A DNA stretch of 64,000 bases from Phenylobacterium aquaticum (GTDB taxonomy: Bacteria; Pseudomonadota; Alphaproteobacteria; Caulobacterales; Caulobacteraceae). The stretch is from NCBI RefSeq assembly GCF_022695515.1, contig NZ_JALDPT010000003.1, forward strand, positions 124,001 to 188,000, in the 5' to 3' direction. A program made the position numbers and the translations under genes. A model generated the notes under the pieces. That model worked only from the letters and a program-made list of their open reading frames with translations. It was not told where the DNA came from and ran no database searches. Every line of letters starts with the position of its first letter. Within the stretch, counting starts at the first letter, position 1. Shown here piece after piece: positions 49,216-57,744 of this stretch.

Positions 49216-49670
49216 TGACCGGCAAGCTGATCGCCGAGAACCGGCGGGCGCGGTACGACTATTTCCTTGAGGAGACCTTCGAGGCGGGCCTGATGCTGAC
49301 CGGCACCGAGGTGAAGTCTCTGCGGGTGGGGCGGGCCAATATCGCGGAGTCCTACGCCTCGGTGGAGAACGGCGAGATCGTGCTGATCAACGCCGACATC
49401 CCGCCCTATGGCCACGCCAACCGCTTCAATCACGAGCCGCGCCGGCACCGGAAGCTGCTGCTGCACAAGAAGCAGATCAGCAAGCTGATCGGCGCCGTCC
49501 AGCGCGAAGGCCGGACCATCATTCCGACCAAGCTCTATTGGAACGAGAAGGGGCTGGCCAAGCTCGAGCTCGCCCTGGCCAAGGGCAAGCAGAACCACGA
49601 CAAGCGCCAGGCCACCGCGGATCGGGACTGGCAGAGGGACAAGGCCCGGCTGCTGAGAGACCGGGGTTGA
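49215..49670 (+). CDS. smpB: SsrA-binding protein SmpB
   Basis: The 151-residue protein shows the SmpB OB-fold signature [40 protein letters not shown] and [14 protein letters not shown], with the basic tail [20 protein letters not shown]. It delivers tmRNA to stalled ribosomes in trans-translation, which in Caulobacter also ties to cell-cycle timing. TGATG overlap with dapA means coupled translation; the tmRNA gene is not in the window. Confidence 0.97.
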   Translation: MTGKLIAENRRARYDYFLEETFEAGLMLTGTEVKSLRVGRANIAESYASVENGEIVLINADIPPYGHANRFNHEPRRHRKLLLHKKQISKLIGAVQREGRTIIPTKLYWNEKGLAKLELALAKGKQNHDKRQATADRDWQRDKARLLRDRG

Positions 49671-50416
49671 GCCAGGTCGCGGACGTCGAGGCGATCGAGC
49701 GGGCCACCCTGGCCGCGGTCGCGCCGAAGGAGGTGGTCGAGATCGGCGGCTGGCTGGTGGGGCTGGATCCCGGCACCATCCGGCGGGCCGCCAGCGCCGT
49801 GCCCCTGAGCCACGATCTGCCGCATGACCCGGCCGTGCTGGACGCCATCGAGGCGGCCTATACCGCGCGGGGGTTGTCGCCGGCCTTCCGGGTGGCGGAT
49901 GCGCCGGGCCTGCAGGCGGTCCGCGAGGCCCTGGCGGCGCGGGGCTATGGCTTCGAGCAGCCGACCCTGGTCAAGACCGCCCAAGTTCCCGACGTGCGGG
50001 CCGTGACCTCGGCCGAGCCGGCCCAGGTGTCTGATGCGCCCGACGAGGCCTGGGCCGCCGTGTTCCTGGGCGAGGGCTTCGATCCGGTCGACGGCGCCTA
50101 TCGCGTCAAGGCGCTGAGCCGCTCGCCCGGCGCGGCCTATGGCGCCGTGCGGGAGGGGACACGCGCCCTGGCGGTGGGGGCGGGGTCGTACAGCCACGGC
50201 TGGGTCAGTTTCCACGGCATGCGCACCGACGCGGCCCATCGCGGCCAGGGACTTGCGGGCCGGGTGCTGGCCGGACTGTCCGCCACGGCGACCGAGCGCG
50301 GCGTGGAGCTGGCCTTCCTGCAGGTGGAGGAGAAGAACGCGCCGGCCCGCGCGCTCTACCGCCGCGCCGGCTTCACCCCGGCCTGGCGCTATTACTATTG
50401 GAGCCGCAGGGCCTAG
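49667..50416 (+). CDS. GNAT-family N-acetyltransferase
   Basis: A TTG start overlapping the smpB stop (TTGA) gives 249 residues. The C-terminal half is a GNAT domain with the acetyl-CoA loop [14 protein letters not shown] and the strand-helix [20 protein letters not shown] followed by [12 protein letters not shown]. The N-terminal half is less conserved. The acceptor is unknown. It is the third gene of a dapA-smpB run. Confidence 0.85.
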   Translation: MSQVADVEAIERATLAAVAPKEVVEIGGWLVGLDPGTIRRAASAVPLSHDLPHDPAVLDAIEAAYTARGLSPAFRVADAPGLQAVREALAARGYGFEQPTLVKTAQVPDVRAVTSAEPAQVSDAPDEAWAAVFLGEGFDPVDGAYRVKALSRSPGAAYGAVREGTRALAVGAGSYSHGWVSFHGMRTDAAHRGQGLAGRVLAGLSATATERGVELAFLQVEEKNAPARALYRRAGFTPAWRYYYWSRRA

Positions 50417-50447
50417 GTTCGAGCGACCGGCCCCAAGGAAACGCGAC

Positions 50448-51020
50448 ATGAAGTTCAATATGGGCTGCGGGCATAACCGTCTCGACGGTTACGTCAATGT
50501 CGACACCTCGCCGAACTCCACCGCCGATCAGATCGTCGATCTGGAGCAGACGCCCTGGCCCTGGGCCGACGGGTGCGCCGACGAGGTGCTGTTTAACCAT
50601 TCGCTGGAGCACATGGGCGCCGAGGCCAAGGTGTTCCTCGCGATCATCCAGGACCTCTACCGGATCTGCGCGGACGGCGCGGTGGTGCAGATCAACGCGC
50701 CGCACCCGCGGCATGACAATTTCATCAGCGACCCGACCCATGTCCGCATCGTCACACCCCAGGTCATGTCGCTGTTCGACAAGGCCAATAATGATCAGTG
50801 GAAGTCGCGTGGCCACGCCAACACGCCGTTCGCGCACTATCTCCAGGTCGACTTCCGGATGGAGAGTTCGCTGACCCTGGTTGACGAGCCCTATTTCAGT
50901 CGGATGCAGGCCGGCGAGCTGACGCCCCTGGCCGTGCGGGAGCTGATGCAGTCGCACAACAATGTGGCGACCGAGCACAGGATGACCCTGCGGGCGCGCA
51001 AACCCTATGGCCGGCCTTAA
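50448..51020 (+). CDS. Methyltransferase-like protein of the SAM superfamily
   Basis: The 190-residue protein (AAGGAA upstream of ATG) begins KFNMGCGHNRLDGYVNVDTS, a SAM-dependent methyltransferase-like N-terminus in which the glycine-rich loop is NMGCG. It continues with a methyltransferase core (ADEVLFNHSLEHMG). HPRHDNFISDPTHVRIVTPQ resembles predicted methyltransferases that act on small molecules or sugars. The target is unknown. Confidence 0.75.
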   Translation: MKFNMGCGHNRLDGYVNVDTSPNSTADQIVDLEQTPWPWADGCADEVLFNHSLEHMGAEAKVFLAIIQDLYRICADGAVVQINAPHPRHDNFISDPTHVRIVTPQVMSLFDKANNDQWKSRGHANTPFAHYLQVDFRMESSLTLVDEPYFSRMQAGELTPLAVRELMQSHNNVATEHRMTLRARKPYGRP

Positions 51021-51667
51021 GCCTCGATCACCGCGCGGGCGCGGCGGAAGATCGCCTCGAACATCTCGGCGGTCAGGCGGCCGGTGTTCGTGTTCAGCCG
51101 CGAGCAGTGGTAGCTGTTGATGATCCGATAGGGGCCGGCGTCGAACTCCGAGCCGTGACCGGGCGCGCCGGCCGAGCCCTTCAGGCCGATGGCGCGCAGC
51201 ACATTGCGCCGGGCGACGTCGCCCAGGGTGACGATGACCTTCAGGCGGGGCAGGGCGTCCAGGCGGGCGGTCAGGAAGGGCCGGCAATTGGCCTCTTCCG
51301 AGGTCTCGGGCTTGTTGCCGGGCGGGGCGCAGCGCACGGCGTTGGAGATCATGCAGTCGGTGAGGACCAGGCCGTCGTCGGGCCGGGCCTCGTATTTTCC
51401 TTGCGCGAAGCCGGTCTTGATCAGGGTGTCGTAGAGCATCCAGCCGGCGTGATCGCCGGTGAAGGGGCGGCCGGTGCGGTTGGCGCCGGTGCGGCCGGGC
51501 GCGAGGCCCGCGACCAGCAGGCGCGCGTCAGGATCCCCGAAGGAGGGGGCCGGGCCGTTGAACCAGTCGGGATGGGCGGCCTGATTCTCCGCGCGATAGG
51601 CGACCAGGCGCGGGCAGAGCGGGCAGTCGCGGGGCGGTTCGGCCGTCACGGCGATCGTGGCGCTCAC
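51017..51667 (-). CDS. Uracil-DNA glycosylase, family 5 (UDGb)-like
   Basis: The 216-residue protein has an N-terminal cysteine pair (C15, C18, DCPLCPRL) for a 4Fe-4S cluster, motif A GLAPGRTGANRTGRPFTGD near residues 54-72 and motif B SYHCSRLNTNTGRLT near 187-201. These match the family 5 pattern GANRTGR rather than classical Ung. It excises uracil and other deaminated bases. Its ATG overlaps the upstream NYN gene's stop, so they are one operon, convergent with the methyltransferase-like gene. Confidence 0.85.
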   Translation of the reverse strand: MSATIAVTAEPPRDCPLCPRLVAYRAENQAAHPDWFNGPAPSFGDPDARLLVAGLAPGRTGANRTGRPFTGDHAGWMLYDTLIKTGFAQGKYEARPDDGLVLTDCMISNAVRCAPPGNKPETSEEANCRPFLTARLDALPRLKVIVTLGDVARRNVLRAIGLKGSAGAPGHGSEFDAGPYRIINSYHCSRLNTNTGRLTAEMFEAIFRRARAVIEA

Positions 51668-52257
51668 GCGTCGAGATCCGCCTCGCGGTCGGCGCCGGTG
51701 CGGCTTTCCTGGATGAAGCGCGGCAGGCGCGAGGGCCGGCCGATCATGTCGGCCAGGTCGGCCAGGTCGATGAAGTTGTCGGCCTGGCGGCGCAGGTCGT
51801 CGGACGCCATGGGCGGCTGGGACTTCACGGTGGAGACCACGGTCACCCGCGCGCCCTTGCGCTGCACGGCCTCGACCAGGACGCGGAAGTCGCCGTCGCC
51901 GGAGAACAGCAGGAGGTGGTCGGCGTGGGCGGCCATTTCCAGCATGTCGACAGCGATCTCGACATCCATGTCGCCGCGCCAGCGCTTGCGGCCCTGGGCG
52001 TCGGTGTATTCCCGGGCGGGCTTGGTCACCAGGCGGAAGCCGTTGTAGTCGAGCCAGTCGACCAGGGGGCGGATCGGGGAATATTCCTGATCCTCGACCA
52101 AGGCGGTGTAGTAATAGGCCCGGACGAGGACGCCGCGCTTGCGGAACTCCTCCAGCAGCTTGCGGTAGTCGATGTCGAAGCCGAGGCCCTTGGCGGCGGA
52201 ATACAGGTTCGCGCCGTCAATGAAGAGCGCCAGCCTGTCGGTGGGATAAAATGTCAT
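51664..52257 (-). CDS. NYN-domain (LabA/DUF88) PIN-like nuclease
   Basis: The 197-residue protein has the NYN/LabA signature RLALFIDGANLYSAAKGLGF, the middle aspartate WRGDMDVEIAVDMLEMA and the terminal DHLLLFSGDGDFRVLVEAVQ. These supply the acidic residues of a PIN-type RNase site. The natural substrate is unknown. It is divergent from folK, with the two start codons overlapping by seven bases. Confidence 0.88.
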   Translation of the reverse strand: MTFYPTDRLALFIDGANLYSAAKGLGFDIDYRKLLEEFRKRGVLVRAYYYTALVEDQEYSPIRPLVDWLDYNGFRLVTKPAREYTDAQGRKRWRGDMDVEIAVDMLEMAAHADHLLLFSGDGDFRVLVEAVQRKGARVTVVSTVKSQPPMASDDLRRQADNFIDLADLADMIGRPSRLPRFIQESRTGADREADLDA

Positions 52258-52796
52258 TGGAAACGGAAATCCATAAAGGGGGCGGAAGGCGGCCTGGGAC
52301 AGACGATCTGGTCGTCATCGCCCTGGGCGGAAATTTGCCCGGCGATTTCGGTTCGTCCGAAGCTCTTCTCGAAGCTGCGCTCGCTCGTTTCGCCCAGGCG
52401 GGATTGCCTGTCGTGACCCGGTCGTCCTGGTGGCGGTCCGCAGCCTGGCCGGAGCCGGACGGAAACGAGTATCGCAATGGCGTTGTACTTGTCGAGGCTC
52501 GCTTTTCGCCGCTTCACACCCTGCAGACTCTTTTTTCAATCGAGGCCGAGTTCGGACGAAGACGTGCGCAGAAAAACGCCGCCCGGACCCTGGATCTGGA
52601 CCTGATCGCCCACGGCCGGACCCTCATGGAACAACCGGAGCTTGTGATTCCGCACCCCCGGGCGCACGAGCGCCTGTTCGTCATGGGGCCGCTGGCGGAG
52701 ATCGCGCCGGCGTGGCGCCATCCCAGGCTGGGGCTCACGTCACGGCAACTGGCCGACCAGGCGAGCGTCGGCCTGGACGCGCGACCTGTTTCCTGA
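52251..52796 (+). CDS. folK: 2-amino-4-hydroxy-6-hydroxymethyldihydropteridine pyrophosphokinase
   Basis: The 181-residue HPPK shows the folate-binding and ATP-binding motifs: ALGGNLPGDF near 27, WPEPDGNEYRNGVVLVE, LFSIEAEFGRRRAQKNAART, and the catalytic signature RTLDLDLIAHG with LVIPHPRAHERLFVMGPL. It transfers pyrophosphate from ATP in folate synthesis. The annotated start overlaps the divergent NYN start; a later start would remove only a few non-conserved residues. Its 3' end is partly duplicated downstream. Confidence 0.93.
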   Translation: MSLETEIHKGGGRRPGTDDLVVIALGGNLPGDFGSSEALLEAALARFAQAGLPVVTRSSWWRSAAWPEPDGNEYRNGVVLVEARFSPLHTLQTLFSIEAEFGRRRAQKNAARTLDLDLIAHGRTLMEQPELVIPHPRAHERLFVMGPLAEIAPAWRHPRLGLTSRQLADQASVGLDARPVS

Positions 52797-52842
52797 TCGC
52801 CCGGCCGAGCGCGCCCTGGACGCGCGGCCGGTTTCCTGATCG
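52771..52842 (+). repeat. Near-direct repeat at the folK 3' end
   Basis: Two 29-bp copies (52771-52799 and 52814-52842, period 43) share CTGGACGCGCG and TTTCCTGATCG, with a few differences between them. The first copy contains the folK stop; the second is non-coding. It looks like a small tandem duplication. Confidence 0.6.
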
Positions 52843-52947
52843 AAGGACTCGATCCGGCGCAAATGTTCGGGCAGCTTGGGGGCCGCCCGATTGACGGCCC
52901 GCCTGTGGCCGAGTAGCCGGGCCGACCGTTCGATATGAGGCGCTTCC

Positions 52948-53577
52948 TTGGGCTATCGGCTCGTTATTTTCGACTTTGACGGCACGCTGGCCGACAGCGC
53001 CGATTGGTTCATCAGCATGACCAATGGCGTGGCGGAGCGCTTCCGCTTCCGCCGCATCTCCGACGAGGAGGTGGCGATGCTGCGCGGCCGGTCCAGCCGC
53101 GAGGTGGTCGACTATATGGGCGTCGCCAAGTGGAAGATGCCGCTGATCGCCATCCACACCCGCAAGCTGGTGGCGCAGCACGCCTCCAAGATCCCGCTGT
53201 TCGAGGGCGTGCCCGACCTGCTGTCGGGCCTGTCCAAGGCCGGGGTGAAGGTGGCCCTGGTCAGTTCCAATTCCGAAGCCAATGTCCGCCGCATCCTGGG
53301 GCCGAAACTCGCCCCCATGGTCCAGTACTACAACTGCGGCGCCTCGATGTTCGGCAAGACCCCGAAGTTCCTGGCGGTGATGCGCCGGGCCCGGATCACC
53401 CCGGACCAGGTGATCTCCATCGGCGACGAGACCCGCGACATCGAGGCGGCGACCAAGGCCGGCATCGCCTCGGGCGCCGTGACCTGGGGCTATCAGCGGC
53501 CCGAGATCCTGGCCGAGCACAAGCCGACGATCCTCTATATGGACATGGCCGAGATCCTGCCCTCCATCGTCGGCTAA
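52948..53577 (+). CDS. HAD-superfamily hydrolase (phosphoglycolate phosphatase-like)
   Basis: A TTG start gives 209 residues with HAD motif I VIFDFDGTLADS, motif II VALVSSNSEA, the motif III lysine FGKTPKFL and motif IV SIGDETRDIEAA, plus a helical cap inserted after motif I. It resembles the Gph/HAD hydrolases that act on small phosphorylated metabolites. The substrate is unknown. Its 3' end overlaps the convergent DUF998 gene by four bases. Confidence 0.87.
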   Translation: MGYRLVIFDFDGTLADSADWFISMTNGVAERFRFRRISDEEVAMLRGRSSREVVDYMGVAKWKMPLIAIHTRKLVAQHASKIPLFEGVPDLLSGLSKAGVKVALVSSNSEANVRRILGPKLAPMVQYYNCGASMFGKTPKFLAVMRRARITPDQVISIGDETRDIEAATKAGIASGAVTWGYQRPEILAEHKPTILYMDMAEILPSIVG

Positions 53578-54197
53578 GCCTTGGCGGCGCGGTCCTTGCG
53601 GTCCTTGCGCGCCAGGCCCTGGTCGAGGCAGGCGGCGGCGACGCCGATCCACGGGATGCTGGCCAGGGCATAGGCCCGCTGCCACAACCCGACCTGGGCG
53701 GCATGAACCACGTGGCCCACCCCCATCATCGCAGCGAGCAGGGCGCCGGAAGCCAGGAAGATCATCAGCAGGAAGGTCTTGAGGCCCGTCATGTCCGGCC
53801 GGCCGCCGATCGCCAGGAACATCAGAAGCGGCGCGGCCTGGATCGCCAGGCCAAGGCCATAGGCCCCGTGACGGGGATCGGGCATGGGATAGAGCCCGCC
53901 CATCACCATGGAGACGCCCCAGGCGATCACGGTCGCGGCGGTGAGCAGGGGCAGGATCAGGCCCCGGGCCTTTCGCCGCAGGCCGAAGCCGAAGCCCAGG
54001 CCCGCGATGATCGCGAAGGCGCCGGTCGCCATGATGCCGACGGCGAAGACATCCGGGCGCTTGGCCGTGGCGGCGCCGAGCTCGCTGACATACTGCGACA
54101 CCTGGCTGTAGCCCGGATTGAGCAGCGAGCAGACGATGACGGTGGCGAAATAGAGGATCGGCGCGGCGATCCCGAACTTGAGCAGCAGACGGTCCAT
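53574..54197 (-). CDS. DUF998 family membrane protein
   Basis: The ATG at 54197 has GGGGAGG nearby and gives 207 residues with six hydrophobic segments. The pattern [33 protein letters not shown] is typical of DUF998 proteins, whose function is unknown. It is divergent from rpoZ. Confidence 0.8.
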   Translation of the reverse strand: MDRLLLKFGIAAPILYFATVIVCSLLNPGYSQVSQYVSELGAATAKRPDVFAVGIMATGAFAIIAGLGFGFGLRRKARGLILPLLTAATVIAWGVSMVMGGLYPMPDPRHGAYGLGLAIQAAPLLMFLAIGGRPDMTGLKTFLLMIFLASGALLAAMMGVGHVVHAAQVGLWQRAYALASIPWIGVAAACLDQGLARKDRKDRAAKA

Positions 54198-54345
54198 GCG
54201 CCCTCCCCAGAGCTTGTTTTGGGGAAAAATCAGGCGGGATGCGCGACCGGTCAACGCCGGACCTCTCCCAGGCGAGTCATGCGGCGTTGCACAATTGGCC
54301 GCGACCCTCTATTTTATGCGGTTCCTGCGCCCTCCCGAGGATTTC

Positions 54346-54705
54346 ATGGCTCGCGTCACCGTTGAAGACTGCATTGAAAAGGTCCCCAACCGCTTCAGCC
54401 TCGTGCTGCTGGCGGCCCATCGCGCGCGCGCGATTTCGGCGGGGTCCCAGATCATGGTCGACCGCGACAATGACAAGAACCCGGTCGTCTCGCTGCGCGA
54501 GATCGCCGATGACGTCGTCGACGCCGAAGAACTGCGCGAGAGCCTGATCGGCACCCTGCAACGGGTCGATGAGCGTTCGGAAGCCGAGGAAGAGGCCGAA
54601 ACCCTGGCCCTGCTGTCGGATCCGACCCACATGCAGATGAGCGAACTAGAACTGGTTCGCGCCCTGCAGAGCGACCGCGACGGCGGTCAGGAGGAGCGGT
54701 ACTGA
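54346..54705 (+). CDS. rpoZ: RNA polymerase omega subunit
   Basis: The 119-residue protein begins [31 protein letters not shown], the omega signature, and continues [14 protein letters not shown], with an acidic C-terminal tail. It helps assemble RNA polymerase and, with Rsh, takes part in the ppGpp response. An AGGAGG in its last codons precedes a possible unusual start for the following gene. Confidence 0.96.
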   Translation: MARVTVEDCIEKVPNRFSLVLLAAHRARAISAGSQIMVDRDNDKNPVVSLREIADDVVDAEELRESLIGTLQRVDERSEAEEEAETLALLSDPTHMQMSELELVRALQSDRDGGQEERY

Positions 54706-54836
54706 GCCCTGAAGGCGCAGACCCTCTTATTCTGACGACGGCGACAGACCCGCCCGCCGAACCCCAAAACACGCCGGTCGAGGCGACGGCGCCTGAGGCG
54801 CCTCCGCCCCTGCCGAGCGCGGCCAAGCGTCCCCGG

Positions 54837-57005
54837 ATGCTTCGGCAGTACGAGCTGATCGACAAGGTCAGCTCCTACGACCCCACCGCCGACGAGGCGA
54901 TCCTCAACCGCGCCTATGTCTACGCCATGCGCATGCACGGCTCGCAGAAGCGCGCGTCCGGCGACCCCTATTTCGCCCACCCGATCGAGGTGGCCGGCAT
55001 CCTGACCGACTACCGGCTGGACACCTCCACGATCGTCACGGCCCTGCTGCATGACGTGATCGAGGACACCCCGGTCACGCCGGCCGACATCACCGAGCTG
55101 TTCGGCGCCGAGATCGCCGAGATGGTCGAGGGGGTCACCAAGCTCACCAAGCTCGAGCTCAACAGCGAATACACCAAGCAGGCCGAGAACCTGCGCAAGT
55201 TCATCCTGGCCATTTCCAAGGACGTGCGCGTCCTGATGGTCAAGCTGGCCGACCGTCTGCACAACATGCGGACGCTGCAATACATCAAGAACCCGGCCAA
55301 GCGGGAGCGGATCGCCCGCGAGACCCTGGACATCTATGCGCCGCTCGCGCGGTCCATCGGCTGTCACCGGATCTGTTCCGAGCTTGAGGAGCTGGCCTTC
55401 GAGCACCTCAATCCGGTGGCGCGCGACGCCATCGGCCGGCGGCTGGAGGCCCTGCGCAACGAGCAGGGCGGGGCGGTCGCGGTGGTCTCGGGGGAAATCG
55501 CCGCCAAGCTGGAGGCGGCCGGCCTGCCGGCCCGGGTGTTCGGGCGGGAAAAGAACCCCTATTCGATCTGGCGCAAGCTGCAGCGCAAATCGATCGGCTT
55601 CTCGCAGCTGTCGGACATCTACGCCTTCCGGGTGATCGTCGACAGCGAGGACGACTGCTACCGGGCCCTGGGCGTCATTCACCGCGCCTGGCCGAGCGTG
55701 CCCGAGCGGTTCAAGGACTACATCTCCACGCCCAAGCGGAACAATTATCGCTCGCTGCACACGACTGTGGTCGGTCCGCGCGGCATGCGCATCGAGATGC
55801 AGATCCGCACCGAGGCGATGGACCGGGTGGCCGAGGAGGGCGTGGCCGCCCACTGGCGCTACAAGGACAAGTCCTACGGCTTCGACGCCGAGGCCCAGGC
55901 CGCCGAGGGCGGTCGCGACCCGCTGGTCAATTTGCGCCACCTGGTCCAGGTGCTGGAGCATGGCGGCGACGTCGAGGAGCTGGTCGAGCACGCCAAGCTC
56001 GAGATGTATCTCGACCAGGTCTTCGTGTTCACGCCGAAGGGCAAGCTGGTCAGCCTGCCCCGGGGCGCCATGCCGCTCGACTTCGCCTATGGGGTCCACA
56101 CCGACGTCGGCGACACCTGCATCGGGGTGAAGATCAATGGCGAGCTGAAGCCGCTGCGGACCCTGCTCCAGAACGGCGACGTGGTGGAAGTGATTCGCGG
56201 CCCGAAGCCGGTGGTGCCGCAGGACTGGCGCTCGCTGACCGTGACGGGGCGCGCGCGCTCGGCGATCCGTCGGCATATCCGCATCGCGGAAAAGGAAGAA
56301 TTCACCCGGCTGGGCCGAGCCACGGTCGAGCAGACTTTCGAGCGCGCCGGCAAGTCCCGCGCCGAGGTCTCGCTGAAGCCGGCCCTGGAGCGGCTGGCCG
56401 CGCCGACCGAGGAGGACCTCTACAACCTGGTCGGCCGCGGCAAGATCTCGCCCGGCCAGATCCTCGACGTGATCTTCCCCGGCCTGAAGGAAAGCGACCG
56501 CGCCGCGGCGACGGCCACGCGCCGGATCGAGGGCGGCAAGTCGGCGAGGCTCTATGTGCGCGGCGGCGGGCTGACCCCCGGCATCTCGCTGCATTTCGGG
56601 ACCTGCTGCACCCCGGTGCCGGGCGACCGCATCGTCGGCATCGTGGAGCCGGATAGCGGCGGCCTGACGGTGCACGCCATCGACTGCGCCAAGCTGGCCG
56701 AATACGAGGACCGCGAGGAGCTTTGGCGAGACCTGCAATGGACGCCCGAGGCCGAGCGCAACACGGTCACCCTGTCGCGGCTGACGGCCACCATCCGCAA
56801 TGCGCCGGGCGTGCTTGGCCAAGCCTGCACGGTGATCGGCGAGGCCGGCGGCAATATCGTCAATCTGCGCATGCACCGCCGCCAGGCCGACTTCTTCGAC
56901 GTCGATTTCGATGTCGAGGTGAAGGACGCCCGCCACTTGACCAATATCGCCGCCGCCCTGCGCGCCAATCCGTCCATCGAGACGGTGGAGCGGGCGAAGG
57001 GCTAG
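54837..57005 (+). CDS. rsh: Bifunctional (p)ppGpp synthetase/hydrolase
   Basis: The 722-residue Rel/SpoT protein has an HD hydrolase domain (LLHDVIEDT with H and D at about residue 75, KLADRLHNMRT), a synthetase domain (YAFRVIVDSEDD, NNYRSLHTTVVGP) with the R-F-K-D pattern of bifunctional enzymes (ERFKDYIS), TGS (VFVFTPKGKLVSLPRGAMPL), and C-terminal zinc-finger and ACT domains. It sets the stringent-response alarmone level. The open frame continues upstream to a CTG at 54702 that overlaps the rpoZ stop and has AGGAGG seven bases away, so the true start may lie there. Confidence 0.95.
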   Translation: MLRQYELIDKVSSYDPTADEAILNRAYVYAMRMHGSQKRASGDPYFAHPIEVAGILTDYRLDTSTIVTALLHDVIEDTPVTPADITELFGAEIAEMVEGVTKLTKLELNSEYTKQAENLRKFILAISKDVRVLMVKLADRLHNMRTLQYIKNPAKRERIARETLDIYAPLARSIGCHRICSELEELAFEHLNPVARDAIGRRLEALRNEQGGAVAVVSGEIAAKLEAAGLPARVFGREKNPYSIWRKLQRKSIGFSQLSDIYAFRVIVDSEDDCYRALGVIHRAWPSVPERFKDYISTPKRNNYRSLHTTVVGPRGMRIEMQIRTEAMDRVAEEGVAAHWRYKDKSYGFDAEAQAAEGGRDPLVNLRHLVQVLEHGGDVEELVEHAKLEMYLDQVFVFTPKGKLVSLPRGAMPLDFAYGVHTDVGDTCIGVKINGELKPLRTLLQNGDVVEVIRGPKPVVPQDWRSLTVTGRARSAIRRHIRIAEKEEFTRLGRATVEQTFERAGKSRAEVSLKPALERLAAPTEEDLYNLVGRGKISPGQILDVIFPGLKESDRAAATATRRIEGGKSARLYVRGGGLTPGISLHFGTCCTPVPGDRIVGIVEPDSGGLTVHAIDCAKLAEYEDREELWRDLQWTPEAERNTVTLSRLTATIRNAPGVLGQACTVIGEAGGNIVNLRMHRRQADFFDVDFDVEVKDARHLTNIAAALRANPSIETVERAKG

Positions 57006-57688
57006 CCGTTGCGCGCCTTGGCCCGTTCGCGGGAGGCGCGGATGCCTTCGCGGGTCTCCTCGATCAGCTGGCCGGCCAGGGCGTCGGTTTGGATCGCGGC
57101 CCAATAGGCCGACAGCTTGGGGAAGGCGGGCAGGGGATCCTCCAGCCCGAAGACCATGGGCGCCCATTCGCTGGCCAGCACCAGTTGGGGAACCAGGGCG
57201 CCGTCGGCTTGGCTCAGGGCCTTGCCCACCGCATAGCCCTCGGTCCCGATATAGTCCTCGAGATAGGCCAGAGCCTTGGCGATCTCGCCCATGGCGGCGG
57301 TGAGGCGATCGGGGTCCCAGCTCTTGCGCGGGCGGCCCGAGGCGTTGAACAGCGGGACCATGGCCATGACCAGATAGATGTCGCAGATGCGCGAGATCAG
57401 CCGCATGGTCGCCCGCTCGAACGGGTCGGCGGGGCGCAGGGACGGTTCCGGATAGGCGTCCTCGAGGTACTCGCAGATCACCTCGCTCTCGGGCAGGGCG
57501 CGGCCGTCCTCCAGGACCAGGGCCGGCACCCGGCCGATCGGATTGATCTGGAGATAGTCGCCCTTGGGCGTGCCGTCCCACTTGAAGCCCGGCGGCTCGA
57601 TGATCTGGTGGGGGATGTTCTTGGCGCGAAGCAGCAGGCGCACCCGGGTCGGGAACGGTGAATCATAGACCTGGAACAGCTTCAGCAT
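57002..57688 (-). CDS. Glutathione S-transferase family protein
   Basis: The 228-residue protein has an N-terminal thioredoxin-fold domain (LFQVYDSPFPTRVRLLLRAK, INPIGRVPALVLEDGRALPE SEVICEYLED) and a helical C-terminal domain (RLISRICDIYLVMAMVPLFN). The active-site serine/tyrosine region is SPFP. It conjugates or reduces electrophiles using glutathione; the substrate is unknown. It is convergent with rsh, overlapping by four bases. Confidence 0.88.
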   Translation of the reverse strand: MLKLFQVYDSPFPTRVRLLLRAKNIPHQIIEPPGFKWDGTPKGDYLQINPIGRVPALVLEDGRALPESEVICEYLEDAYPEPSLRPADPFERATMRLISRICDIYLVMAMVPLFNASGRPRKSWDPDRLTAAMGEIAKALAYLEDYIGTEGYAVGKALSQADGALVPQLVLASEWAPMVFGLEDPLPAFPKLSAYWAAIQTDALAGQLIEETREGIRASRERAKARNG

Positions 57689-57744
57689 CGATTGGGCGCC
57701 TCCCCGCGCGGCGGTGATCCTAGACCGGATCGGGGCGCCTTCGT

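Noticed and set aside
54687..57581. 964-codon minus-strand open frame over rsh
   Set aside because: Antisense to rsh and GST; no domain, composition biased as expected from reverse reading of high-GC codons.
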